Made by a program: the position numbers and the translations under genes. A DNA stretch of 64,000 nt from Rotaria macrura (Eukaryota > Rotifera > Eurotatoria > Philodinida > Philodinidae), in assembly GCA_900239685.1 (NCBI GenBank), contig OENT01000614.1:28361-92360 (forward strand), read 5' to 3'. The notes beneath the pieces were generated by a model. The model was not told the origin of the DNA, searched no databases, and was given only the letters and a program-made list of their open reading frames with translations. Below are positions 1-12,455 of the stretch, in pieces. The first letter of the stretch is position 1. The number at the start of each line of letters is the position of its first letter.

Positions 1-1342
1 AGTCAAATTCACCATTGATTGTTTTACAAGTTTTATTCTTTCTCTCTCTCTCTCTCCCTCACACCCTCTCTTTTCCCGTTTAGTATATGTAACCTATTAA
101 AATATTTTCCTTTTCCCGTGTTCTTTCGTTTGCAATACATATTTATATATATATATATATATGTAAACAAAGAACAAAGCGCTGAAATGAGAAAGAACAA
201 TGTTAAAATATGTCATTAGTTTAATTCAAGGTTCTTTTCTTTTCAAGAAGTGCACGACGCTCGTTAAATAATTTATGAAGCACACATTCGATTATGTACA
301 TCAGTACAAATCAAATAAAACAAAAAGCAAGACAAAAAAGTCGTAAATTTAAAGCATTCTGTCTGATGATGATATAAATAACACTTAGCATGGACACTTT
401 TCATTCTGTCAGACCAATGTAGATAATGTGCATTTTATACTTTGTTCTTTTTCTTTTATTCTTAAATGCAAGGTTACTTCCGTTATTCTGTTTCTATCGA
501 TCGTCAATTGGTACTTAAGAAGCAAAAAAAAATCCCCAATTGATTATATATCTTATAGCGGGTCATTGAATTTCTGAACTGTTTGTTGCATCATCGATGC
601 CGTTCAATTTGCTCTTTCGTTCTCACATGTAAATGATCAAACTTGACAGGCAAATATATAAATGAATCCTTCCATATTTATTTAGATAGGTCATGAATTT
701 AATTGATGACATGGATAATAATTTAAAATTAATAGCCTTAGCACAACAATTGTTTTTTTGACAATATAGTTCCGTTTCCTTTCTTTCTTTTCATTGATGA
801 GAAAAAAAGCGAGAAATGATTGAATACACATACATACACACACACACACACATCGGATGAGTCAAGCGACAGATTGAGTAATTTAAATCAGTGCATTTTT
901 TACCACTTGATTGTCTATGAAACTGACGAAAAGAAACACATATAGGATAAAAAAAGAAAATCTCGTTTAATGGCTTCATGTTGTTATCGCTTATATATGC
1001 GTGTGAGTTGCATAATGTGATCGATTTGTTTGAATTTCAAGATGTCTAAAGTGGTTCAAAAATACATTTCTATTAAAATTGGGCCAATTTAATCGATTGC
1101 ATGTCGATTAATGCTTGGTTTTTATTTTCTTTTTTAAGAATTCAATTAGTTTAGCAACATTTTGGATAAATGTGAAGAAGCTACTGCCGATTGAATGAAG
1201 AAAAAAGAGCACGCATGTAATATGATCGATCGACAACTGACAACGTAGAGATAAGATGTTTTTGGATCATCAACTATGATAGTAAAAGAAAAGGAGGAGT
1301 AAAAAGAAAGATGAAATCACAAGTAAGAAAAGAATTTGATCA
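1..1342. other. Upstream non-coding region with simple repeats
   Basis: No coding signal is seen. The stretch holds a pyrimidine CT repeat near 41-60, a TA repeat near 145-162 and a CA repeat near 834-852. It should contain the promoter and 5' UTR of the Na+/K+-ATPase beta gene starting at 1343. I see no clear pyrimidine-AG acceptor close to that start codon, unlike several other genes in this window. Confidence 0.5.
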
Positions 1343-3321
1343 ATGGATTCTAATGTCGAATCGTTTGAAAACACACTTTTAACAGATCCATATATCGTTC
1401 GACCACGAACATTACTTCGATCACCATTATATCCAATAAAAGAACGAAGAGACGATATTTTAATTAAAGATGGTCCTTTAACAGGATTAGAATATTTATC
1501 TAACATAAGAAATTATGTTTGGAATCGAGAAACAAAACGTGTCTGCGGTCGAGATGGTCTCGAATGGGCGAAATTTGGTTGTTGCTATTTTTTACATACG
1601 TTTTCATTAGGGATTATTTTTTCTTCACTTGTTATTGTCTATATTTTGCTACTTGATAAAAAGACACCAAGAAGACTTGGCAATGATACTGCATTAGCAT
1701 TCGATGGTGGAATTCATCCAGGTAATAGAATTTCACAAAATTATAGGCTTTACTGTGAGAAATCGAAAGAATTATATGTGTCACCAAAAGTTTCTTGTAA
1801 ATTTTTATTCTTATTCAGTAAAAATTTCTTCGTTTTAAAATTACTACGGATAATCAATAGAAACTGTACATCTACGTATTTAAGTCATGAACTTCAATCG
1901 AAAACACGAATTTTAGATGAGTTCACAACTCTGAATAAATATTTCTTTATCAACATATTATCATTGAAAAACGTGCAGAAAGGCTTATGAATAACGATCA
2001 CTGCAGAAAGCAACATTAGAAAACCTATCTTACTTTGTCTACGATGAATAGTTGTCGTTTTTATAATTGTACGGTTTTCAATCGAATTCCATTCAGCATA
2101 GAGCATAGGATTTTGATCTGACAGCTTTATTCAAATGTCATTCTGTGATAGAATTCGACTTAAATGAGTTGAAATTATGAATATTCGATTGAGCATAATT
2201 CATTCCTTGAATTATTGAGAATTTACTCGAATAATCACTGAATACTATAGTTCGTTCGTTACATAACAAATCGACGACCTTGTTCTCAGCTCAACTGTTT
2301 TAATAGAATACAAATTATTTATTTCTTCCTTTTTTTTTGAACATATAAAAAATCAACGACCTATTTCATGAATGCATTTTGTATTATTGAGCATGGTAAT
2401 TATTGGTACGCGAATAATTGCAATGAAAGATCCAGATGGTTTTCTTCATAGAAAAAGAAATCAGATGCATATTCTCACTTGAAAATTAATAATCATACAT
2501 CTGCTATATCTTTCTAATGTTAATCATTCTATGAAAAACGATATACCATTTGTTTTGATTAAAATCACATGATTATACGATTTTTGCTCACAAAATGAAA
2601 AATGTAATGTTAGTTTTTAGGCCTCGGCTTTCGACCGCAGCTGTATATAGATCGTTCTATTATAAAATGGCGAAGTTCACGTAAAACAGGTCATGAATCT
2701 ACTGGTCAAATGATTGATAATATACAAGAATGGGGTAAAATGTACACGGTTAAAGATCTACATTATCAACAAATGATCGATTGTGCATCAATGCCACGTC
2801 ATTTATTAATCAATTATTTTCGTCAAGGTCTTTCATGTATATTGTTGACTACCGATATGAGACCTGGCCCTAATCCATGCACGAAACCGAAGAGCTTTGG
2901 TTACAATAAAGGTCGTCCATGTGTTATTATTAAGATCAATCGAATCTTCGGCTGGGTACCTGAAGCATATCAAAGTGTAGAAGAAGTGCCCACTGAAATT
3001 CGACATTTATGGACACCAAATATGAAGAATTTCATCTTAATTAGATGTACAGGACAACATCCAACCGATGAAGATCATGTTTATCAAATTGATCACATAT
3101 CAATGTTAGGTAATAAGGGCATTGGTGGCGTACCAACATATTATTATCCATATTTAAATCAACCTGGTTATCGACAGCCTTATATATGGGCACAATTTGT
3201 TAAAATCGAATCTAACGTTTTAATAAATATTGTATGTCGTGCATACGCAAAAAATATTCGTCAAAGTACACATATTGAAGATATGACTGGTGCTGTGCAT
3301 ATTGAATTATTTTTCGAATAG
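1343..3321 (+). CDS. ATP1B: Na+/K+-transporting ATPase beta subunit
   Basis: Two exons, 1343-1721 and 2621-3321, joined across an 899-nt GT-AG intron inside a glycine codon; 359 aa, close to the family's usual 300-360. It is a type II membrane protein: a cytoplasmic tail of about 78 residues, one membrane segment at about 79-104, then an ectodomain. The splice restores PGLGFRPQ, matching the family's juxtamembrane segment. The signature FGYNKGRPCVIIKINRIF followed by GWVPEAY is the conserved beta-subunit motif. Six ectodomain cysteines (in DCAS, LSCI, NPCT, RPCV, IRCT and IVCR) fit the three family disulfides. The beta subunit pairs with the catalytic alpha subunit, helps it fold and reach the plasma membrane, and tunes K+ affinity. 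The start is the first ATG of the frame. Which beta isoform this is, or whether it is a non-pumping relative, cannot be told. Confidence 0.93.
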
Positions 3322-3404
3322 TAGGACTGTTTTATTCACGAATAGAAAAAGAAAACACAATTTATACACAAAAAAACAAAAACAACAAGCCAATAATAGA
3401 CAAG
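3322..3404. other. 83-bp convergent spacer between ATP1B and SF3B2
   Basis: Stop codons of two convergent genes are separated by only 83 A-rich bases. No canonical AATAAA is present on the plus strand here. At least one transcript, and probably both, must run into the 3' end of the other, giving overlapping antisense 3' UTRs. Confidence 0.7.
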
Positions 3405-6400
3405 TCAAAATTTGAATTCTTTCATTTTTTTAGCCGTGTTACCACCTTTGGTATTTGTATCTGTTTGTTTACTTTTGCGTTTCTAGAACAGAAAACAAAT
3501 CAATAAATAGTTGATATGAAAACATGCGAAGAATCAAACCTTATTTTGTTTGTTCAAATGATCTGTAACCAAATCACTCAGATCTTCTTTTGCCAATTCT
3601 TTATCTTTTAATTCTTGTCTATATCGTGCTTCAAGTGCTTGACCACTCATATCAAGTTCATCAGGATTAAGTGCAATATCAACACCACCAGTTGTATCCG
3701 ATCGAGTTGTTGATGATTGACCCATTTGATCTTTTCGTATTGCTTGAAAGTCATAGACACGGTTTGTTGATAGTAACGATGATTGTCCAATGCCAACATT
3801 TTTCTCAGGTAAAACAGTATAAAGTGCAGGCGTTGTGTCACCATCCATTTCAGCATGAAAACGAGATTTACGTAACTCGAACTAAATTAAGAAAATTTAT
3901 CAGTTTATTGTACATCTATCTTTATTTATGTCAGCTAAAATCTTGGAAATGAGACGAAATGGATTGAAAACAAAAAGATAGCAGACTCTTTCATAATTAT
4001 ATTTATCTAGTATAGAAACTGGTGGAGTCAGATACATTCTAATCTATTGGTTATAGGGTAGTTTAAAATTCAATTAAGTGTAGAACTCAAGAGTGATGAA
4101 GACACATGCAGTATTTTTTTTTGTTGATTTTAAAATCATATTTCAGTCAAGTCGATGTGGTATTTATATTCGACGAAATGTTTCAAGCACATGTTATTTA
4201 TCGTAATTGACCTAATATTAATTCTCTATACACATCGATCGATTGATTTCAAAAGAAAAAAGACATTAAATCTTTCAATGTGTTGCATTGCATAGGGCAT
4301 TGATTGTGCAATCTATCAAAAATTCAACATCTTAAATAGAATTCTCTACATGAATTTGAATCATATGTACAACATTTATTTTGTATATATTATTTATCTG
4401 ATTCATTAAGAAGGAAATTATTATACCTAAGCTTAATTTCATGTAAACAAATTCGTTAGCAAACAATACTCATCAACACACTTAAATATGATTGTCAACT
4501 TTGAAGAATACTATTATTCTTCTTCGTTTATTCCCTGATCGGCAACAATAAATCACATTGAGATTTTATCAATATAACTACAGTTTGCTGATAAAACGAT
4601 AGAATACGATTTTCTAACTTTCACCAATTAAGTATATTGCTCGAAGAAATAGAACGACTATATGAACGAATATAGTGTTCATCTTGGATTTTAAACGTAT
4701 TCAATATTTGAACTAAGCATCTTTCATATAGATACGCATCCAAATTTTCGAAAACAAACTCTGTAATCTATATAATCAGTGGATGATTACATTTCATACG
4801 GCTATCTTTAACTGTTTACAACATCCACAACTCAAGACTTTAGTAAAATAAAAAAGTAAGCATCCGTACTTGTTGTGGTGTTTCGGTACCAAGTATTGAT
4901 GATTGTGTACCTGAGAAGAAAAAGAAAAGCAAAAGTTATTGTGAAAAAACAACTTAAAAAATACTATACTGACCACTTGGTGTAACAAAACCTTCGCTAC
5001 CATGTGGTGTTTGAAATCCACCCGGATGTATGTTTTGTTCCTGCTCTGATCCTGCATGATGATGATGATGTACATGATGATGAACATGTTCAGCTGCTGT
5101 CGGTGCTGCTGCTTGTCCTTCGGTAGCTGATTCACCATCAAGACCCGTATCTTCTGTTGTTTCTTCTTCATCTGATGAACTAACGGCTTCTTGTTCTTGT
5201 TCTTCTTCTTCGATTTCTCCCCAATAGTTTTTGTCAATGTGTTCTTCTTCAGTCATACTACGAATGTAAGCAAATTGATTCGTACCGAATACATCACCAT
5301 ATAATGGTCGTCCCTGCTCGTCAACAGGTGGTTTACCCCAGCCACCACTATGATAACCAAATTGACAACCTTCTGGAATAGGTGCATTGAGACCTGGTAT
5401 TTTCAAATTCGGATAACTTGGTGGTGGTCCATAACGTTGCATAGCAATTAACCATGGTGGTGGATATTTATCAGCTGTTGGTCCAACTGGTATGCCAAGT
5501 GCAACACGAAGTTCTTCACTAAGAACACCTGGTTTTTTGTCTTTTAGACGTGTTTCATTTTCTTTTCCTTCATAATATAAATCTCCATGAATGGACATGC
5601 GCGGTTTTGTTTGCCAACGAAAAAACGCATCATGCAATTTTTGATAATCAATATCGATTTTTCCTAATTTCGGACGAACTTTTTCACGCATTTTTTGTTT
5701 CAATGTTTTATTTTGTTCCTTTTCTTGTAATGCTTCGCGCATTTCCATAATGCCCGTACGACGAATAAAATCCGGTAATTGAAATGGTGGCTTTTCAATA
5801 CCACGTTTACCTTGTAAGTATTTACGTTTTGCACACCAATGTCGTGGTACCGGAACCGTATTACGTGTAGCCTAAAAGAGACAAATAAATAAATAAATGA
5901 ATGCATGACGATGAAAAATCTTACTTTAAGATGAACGAGTAATTTTGGATCTTTAGCTGTAACATCAAACATTTCGACGACATCAGGTCGAATAACAAGT
6001 TGTTTTAATTGAGCAACACTAAGACGTGTTTCACGTTTCATTTGTTTTTTCGATTTCTTTTTATTTTGTTCTTCGTCATCGGAATCTTTTTTCTTTTTAT
6101 CATAATTCATTGCTTCTTTTTCATCATCTTCATCATTTTCATCCAAATTTGTTTTATCACGTGGTAAAAGAAGTTTTGGTGCAAGAACTTTTTTACCATA
6201 CTTATTATAGACATATTCACTACTATCATCGATATTTTGATCTAATTTAAAGTTCTCGAAAACCTTAACAAAATATGAATAATTAGCATCGCTTCGTTTT
6301 ATAGGAATATCTTCTGGAACATAATCGACTTCAACACCAATCGTATTAGTACTTTCGTCATCATCGGAATCCGATGTAGTTCTCTTTTTCTTATCATTAT

Positions 6401-8240
6401 TTTCTCTATTTTCGTTTTGTGATGTTATAGATGATGATATTGCTGCTGGTTTGGATTTCTTCTTAGCTCGACGACGTCGTCGTCGTTTTTCGATATCCTT
6501 TTTTGCTTTTCGTGTTAGGTTATTTTCTGTTGTTGTATCTTCATCGGATTCATCATTATAATCATCGTTTTGTTCAATACCCGAATCAGTTTGATGATCG
6601 GCACTATGTAACTTTGTTACACGATCTTCTTCATGTTGATTATCGCGAAATTTCAAGACGCGTTCCATGGTCGATGGAAGACGAACATCATCCTGTAGAA
6701 TAGTAAACAACATAGTTATTTATGATTTGAACACGTTAAACACAAATATATCAATAAACATACTCTACTTGGCATGGCCATGAGAGGTGGAGGACCACCA
6801 CTAAAATTTCGACCGGGAAGAGACCAATCTAGAATAAAAGTATGAATGAATTTTTCTTTTTCTAAAATATGAAGAATTCTTACCGAACGGTGGCAAATTA
6901 TTGTTCGACGAACTGAAACAAGCAAAAACAAAATAAAATAATTAGTACGTAGAAATAAAAATTTTTGTTTCTAGATAAAAACAAAATCTACAGCGAGAAT
7001 TTGATTAAGTGATCTTCTCAGAAGTTGAACTTTCAATATTATTCTAAACCTAAGTTACTGAATCTCATTCGCATTCAACACATTTTATATTGTATGGACT
7101 CATACTAATCAAGTAATGTTTTCTTTTCTTTTTTAAACGGTTGTCGTAATCATTTTTCGATTATCTTTCATTGACATTCATTCGTCAGTTGTCATTTTCA
7201 ATTGCTGATTAACTTTTTGCTTTAAGCTGAACTTTGCCAGTAAAATAAAATCAATTATCTTCATAGTAAAAATTTAGGAAGAAAGCAGCACTATTATACA
7301 TTGTCGACAAATATATATATATAGTGAAATCGTTTTGACACTTTTGCATAGATGATTGATCATAAGTGAATCAAGTCATGAAAGTTTAGAAGAATCAATG
7401 AATGATATTAACATCAACAGATTGAAAACAACAGAAGTGAAAGATTTGTAACTATATAAACCAGATCACTTTCGGAGTTGTCATCGTGGAAACAAACTGA
7501 TTTGCAATTTTGTGCAAAGGCACTTCATAAAGAATTCGCTTTATTGATGTTTAAGACTATATTTTATATGAGATGGTTGCTGCATATTTTTCAAAATGTT
7601 GAAAATTACACAGAGATCTTGTTTACTCCTATGTCTAATTTCAAGTTTTATCACGTCGCTTCGAAGAAACAAAAAGGCAAATTTTAAGAGCAAGCCAAAT
7701 AACGAAATCTATCTCTTGCCATTAATTAGACATATGTTTACGAAAGAGAAAACCATTTATGCGAAACAAATTAGATATTGATCTTGCTATTAGTTGAAAA
7801 ATTAACGATGCAGTTCGTGTATGATACAGAAGTATTAGTATTCAATGAAACGTTTTCATAGCAACGAAATAAATCTTTTCCTGAATGTATGGATACACAC
7901 AGGTCAGGGATTGAGATTCCTCATAGAAATTATTTTTACATTGACTCAAATATTTTATTCGCCTAGATACTCAGATCAATCATTTGTCCTACCACTTTAA
8001 ATATCCTTCTTGAATCACAACATATAAAAACTACTTTGTATTCGAACATTGAGAGATAGTACCTTATCAAGATAAAAAGAAGCGCCGAACACTATTCAAC
8101 TATTTCTTACATTCTATCAATACAAAGTATAAATCTTACAGAAGTACCTAATTTAATTAGTATTAATTTCATAAAATAACACGATTTCTTATTCTTGATA
8201 CAAAATATACTTACGATGGTGGCGGCTGTTGATATGACAT
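3405..8240 (-). CDS. SF3B2: Splicing factor 3B subunit 2 (SAP145)
   Basis: Eight exons on the minus strand: 8215-8240, 6884-6912, 6764-6828, 5925-6692, 4974-5871, 4870-4910, 3540-3881 and 3405-3482. Phases agree at each junction; 748 aa against about 895 in human. SF3B2 is part of the U2 snRNP SF3b complex, which helps anchor U2 at the branch site in the nucleus. Evidence in order: an acidic/lysine-rich region; VAQLKQLVIRPDVVEMFDVT (DUF382 start, near residue 270); KIDIDYQKLHDAFFRWQTKP; the PSP motif around PPPWLIAMQRYGPPPSYPN (near 433); GYHSGGWGKPPVDE; the C-terminal ALYTVLPEK; and a last exon ending KKMKEFKF, as in other SF3B2 proteins. A histidine-rich run (HHVHHHHH) precedes the C-terminal part. 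The first three exons are tiny and encode a short proline/asparagine-rich start, so the N-terminal SAP domain and long proline tract of vertebrate SF3B2 are missing. The longest introns are 1,302 nt (6913-8214) and 988 nt (3882-4869). Confidence 0.95.
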
Positions 8241-8297
8241 TCTTTTGTCTCTTCTTTTATTTTCTTTCTAATAATCTACAACATAAAAATAAAAAAA
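8241..8297. promoter_or_regulatory. 57-bp divergent promoter/5' region of SF3B2 and EF-hand gene
   Basis: The start codons of SF3B2 (minus) and the EF-hand gene (plus) face away from each other with only 57 bp between them. The plus strand here is pyrimidine-rich and then A-rich. On the minus strand it reads as a T-tract followed by TTGTAG, with the AG ending at 8276, 35 nt before the SF3B2 ATG. That could be a trans-splice acceptor. No TATA box is evident; initiation may lie inside the neighbouring first exon or intron. Confidence 0.55.
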
Positions 8298-9108
8298 ATG
8301 ATTTCTATTATGGCTGAACTAGTTATTTCTCGTCCACAAACGAAAATACCGACAACAACAGTAGAGAATTCACTATCCAATAATATTTCTTATCATCATG
8401 AGAAAATTTCAAATAAATTAATGACTAGTGTTCCACCACGACTTACGTCGGAAACCGTTCGAGATATTTTAAATATTTTTACTTTTTTCGATTTAAATGC
8501 CAATCAATTCATTGAAACAAATGAATTAAAACGTATATTGAATGCATTAAATTTTAAAAAAACAACAGATGAATGTCAAGAAATAGTTCAACTCTACGAT
8601 TTAAATAACGATCGAATGATTGATTTTCATGAGTTTATATTTGCTCTGGCTCGTTTAATTAAGCATGATGTTTTTACTATATTTGATATACAACAACGAT
8701 TCAAGTAAGTCAACTTTTTTTCTTTTCAATGGTGTTCATCTTCAGCTATTGACTGCCGTTTGAAGTAAATTCGATGATGATCAAGATGGAAAAATTACAA
8801 TAGCTACGTTACCGATATTACTACGGAAAGGTTTTGGTATATCAGTTAATGATCGTGAAATATTTGAGTTACTTGCAAAATTTGATATAGTTAATGAAAC
8901 GACGAAAATATCATTTGAAAAATTTATTCGTATGCTTCAATTTGCTATTCGACAAGGCGACAAATCTCAAGTACCAGACTACATAAAGAAGTTAAGTCAT
9001 CGCTGCGGACCAGCACTAAAAAATTTGCATCACAACGATATTAAACAGCTTAAAAAAAGAATGGGAGGTTATCTTTCATCATCCATGGACGACACAATAA
9101 AACAATAA
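8298..9108 (+). CDS. EF-hand calcium-binding protein, calmodulin/centrin-like
   Basis: Two exons, 8298-8704 and 8766-9108, with a 61-nt GT-AG intron; 249 aa. Four helix-loop-helix units are visible. Loop 1 is DLNANQFIETNE and loop 2 is DLNNDRMIDFHE, both with acidic/Asn ligands and a final Glu, so they probably bind Ca2+. Loop 3, DDDQDGKITIAT, keeps the D-x-D-x-D start but has Thr instead of Glu at position 12. Loop 4, DIVNETTKISFE, is degenerate. There is a 60-residue low-complexity N-terminal lead and a basic C-terminal tail of about 60 residues (KKLSHRCG, KQLKKRMGG). The overall plan fits calmodulin-like or centrin-like sensors, but the exact orthologue is not recognised. An AATAAA-type sequence overlaps the bases just after the stop. 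The start could instead be the second Met four codons later. Confidence 0.85.
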
Positions 9109-12100
9109 GTAAATAAATAAAATAACAGAAATGCTATTCTATTGGATTTTGCAATGTAACAAATGAATTTTACAGTTGATCATGTCGCGACATCTATAAA
9201 GTTAGTAATCACACAGCAATTGTCATTTTCGAACGCCATCTGAATGAATTGTCTAAATTTAGTAGTGCATCTGCTGCACAAAGATAATTGCATTGTAAGA
9301 TGAAAGATGGTGTCCTTCTCTATTACAAAAGTGTTTTGCGATGTCTTATCAAAGACGTTGTTCATAAATTAGATTGTTATGTTTTTGAATTTTGTAGGAA
9401 ACAAATAGATTCTTTGAATGTAATTTGATGCGAATAAGATGCAAATGACAAGAAGATTGATGTAGTACTTTTTGTATCTAATCATAATGAAAAGGCACAA
9501 AAACTAAAGCTACTTGAAACGATGGTATTAAATTGACATGTAGTTCAATCCAGGGAATCTTTTTGTACATAAGTCAAAAACTTTAATCTATTCTCGGTGA
9601 TGTTGAGCTTGTTGATACGGATATGCTAAGGATCAGATAGAAACGATTATTATATCTTTTTATTACACTGTTGAATGTATGACGGTATTTCCGTAATTGC
9701 ATGGTACTTAAAATTACAAGAAAATGAAAATCAATTAATACCCATAGAATGTTTTTCTTTTCCTTTGTATGCTATAGTAGACAATGAACTACCTGTGACA
9801 TTCCTTGTGATCTGTCGATGCAGGATTTCAAGAGGTAAAAAAGAAAACTGAAAAGTATATCACACGTTTTAAATAATGTACACGATCAAACATCCTATTT
9901 AGAAGAATCGAACACGAAAAGGGAATGCATTCCATATGACAGACCTGTATCGAATATTTTAATAATTCCGCCATCGATAATGCGAAAAAAAGATTGATGT
10001 GTTTCATATTTGATAGTCACAGCTTTCTTTAGAGTAAGCTACTCATCTCGACAGTTTATTAGATTATTTCAATTTACGAAATGATCTCGAAAAAAAACCA
10101 AGAAACGATTTTAATTTGATGTCTACTTAATATACCATATCGTTTGCATGAATCTATTCAGTTTACTTGCCATCCGTAAGTTATTTTTTGACAGTGTATG
10201 GATGAGATTAATTAATGTAAGAAAACTCTTCATAGAAAAAGGCGTATTTTAATTATGAATTCTAAAAAAAGAACTTTTCAGCTTTTATTGACGAACGAAT
10301 TCATGGAAACTATGCCATTTTCGCATCGAAGTCTATTCAATAGATATTTTGCTGCAATTCTCAGTGTCAGTGAAGTATCTTTCAATGTTGATCATGAGAT
10401 ACGATAGTATACAATAGAAACTGTTGTTCAAGTATGATTCACAGAGAAATCTTGATTCGTAGGGTTAAAATATTCATCACCAACCCTAAGTTATCAGTGA
10501 AGCTTTTTTTCTTACTCGAAAACACTGTTTTATTACAGTTCAATCTATTGTTTGGTGAAAGTAGGAAACGAGCTCTCACTCAGCAGTACAGTAGTATTTT
10601 CATATGTTCCATTCAATAAACTATTTGCCAAGGTAAGATCATAAATGATGCTAATTGTTAAATGTAAATATCGTCTTATGGTTTTGTTTTTCTTATTGAA
10701 TTTAAAAGATAATTCATCCTGCCATTGAGAAATTTTATCTTGCTTTCGAGATGAATAACTAAAATGGTTTCTAAAAACTAGGAAGAATTAAAGCTTACCC
10801 ATTTTAATATTTAGACGATCCATTCCAAGCGTTGATGATAGAAACATAATATTAAAATTCTTCCAATGAATAGAAAAACTGAAGTATTGTTCTTCATCCT
10901 TGTAAATATTTCCTGTGACGTTAGCGTCGAAACTCTAGTGTTAATCAGTGCAGCGACTGTTTAATAATCGTGTAAGAAAGAAAACGGATTGCTTTGATTT
11001 CTAGCAAGTACTTCATACATAGATGGATCATTCATCTTTCTCCAGCTTTAAAATGAAAATTTCATTAATAAATCACTAAAATCAAGAGATGATTACTGTA
11101 AAATATCGATAGAGTGAACTGTTCACAGAAATAATTGGAGTATATATAGATCATGAACAATACTCAGACAGATGCGAAAATATGAGAATCGAATTTCTAA
11201 GGAGGCTCAATTAGAATAAGTATGCGATAATCGATCTGAAGGGCAACAAGAAAAAACGTTGAGGCGTAATAATGTAATTTCATGGTGCTCTTACTAGTCA
11301 CTAATCTTCGAACAAGATTGTTGTTGTTATTCACAGATGGTTAGATACACCTTGAAAGCAATTATCAGGAAACTATAAGATTATTATGAAAAATACTGAG
11401 AAAAAAAGTATCAACAAAAATACAGTACTTACGATAACATCAAAACGACTTGTTATCCAACTTTTAAAAGATGTTATGAAATGAATACCAATTTTACAGC
11501 TTGTTTAGGAATAGTTATTAATTACTATTGTTATATTACTCAGTATCATTCTTATTCTTCATTGATAGATTCTCTGATTTTTGACAATGTGTAAGCCTTT
11601 ATCGTTGTATTCGAAGCTATTGAAGATAACGAAATGGGATAGATAAAATGAAATAAAAAATTTTGTCATCTCATGTCTGGTGAATATGATTCACGTAGTA
11701 TCGTTTCAAAGATGTTAATAGAGCATTATATACTATTGAAAATGAAAAATTTCTTCATATCCAAGATAAAATGGTAAGTATAGCATGTGAAAGCATTTTA
11801 TAAACATTAATTAGATTGAGAAAATAAAAATATAGATAATTTAATATTCAGTTAATAAATATATTTTGTTGAAGTAAGTTTGATATTCGAGCCTGTTTGT
11901 AAGATGTAAAAATGATGAACCGAATATGCTTTTCTAGGTTGAAAGGAAAGTTCTGTCTCCTTTGAGTATTGACGAACAAAAAGCAAAAATCCTCATTCAA
12001 GATTGTCAGGGGCACACCCTAGAGACATCGCAACATGCAGTTATGGAAGTGAATGGATTTTTCACGGTTTTTTCCTATGCACTTCTTTCTCCGGTATGTT

Positions 12101-12455
12101 ATGTATACCTGTTATGCGAAACAAAACTCAGTATAGAATATACGAACAAGTAAGCATTGAGTCATCTATTGGATGCTTACCGCGAGCCTCAATCAAATCA
12201 AGTCCTGTCTTGTGATATAGTCATATGCTTCGTTCTAGTACACTGGCGTCATCTATGAGTAAATAATTTCATTGTGTGAATATTATCGAAAATAACTCTA
12301 ATTCTAATATGTAATATGATTTTGTTTTTCGTTTAAACGAAAAAAACAGCAAATTTCTATTCAGTTTTTGCTATATGAATGAGAAAATCAATCAATGAAT
12401 ATTTATTTTTATTTGTTCTTTCCTTTCTCTTGTCAACTATAATGATTCATCGTTT
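9109..12455. other. 3.3-kb intergenic region
   Basis: Only short open frames without domain signal or compatible splice sites. No tRNA or rRNA is recognised. It should contain the 3' end of the EF-hand transcript (AATAAA-like run at about 9112-9122) and the promoter of the ZDHHC17 gene. I see no large inverted or tandem repeat here. Confidence 0.4.

Noticed and set aside
11962..12153. Plus-strand frame with a mildly protein-like stretch (LIQDCQGHTLETSQH)
   Set aside because: No splice link to ZDHHC17 and no recognised domain; too short to call.
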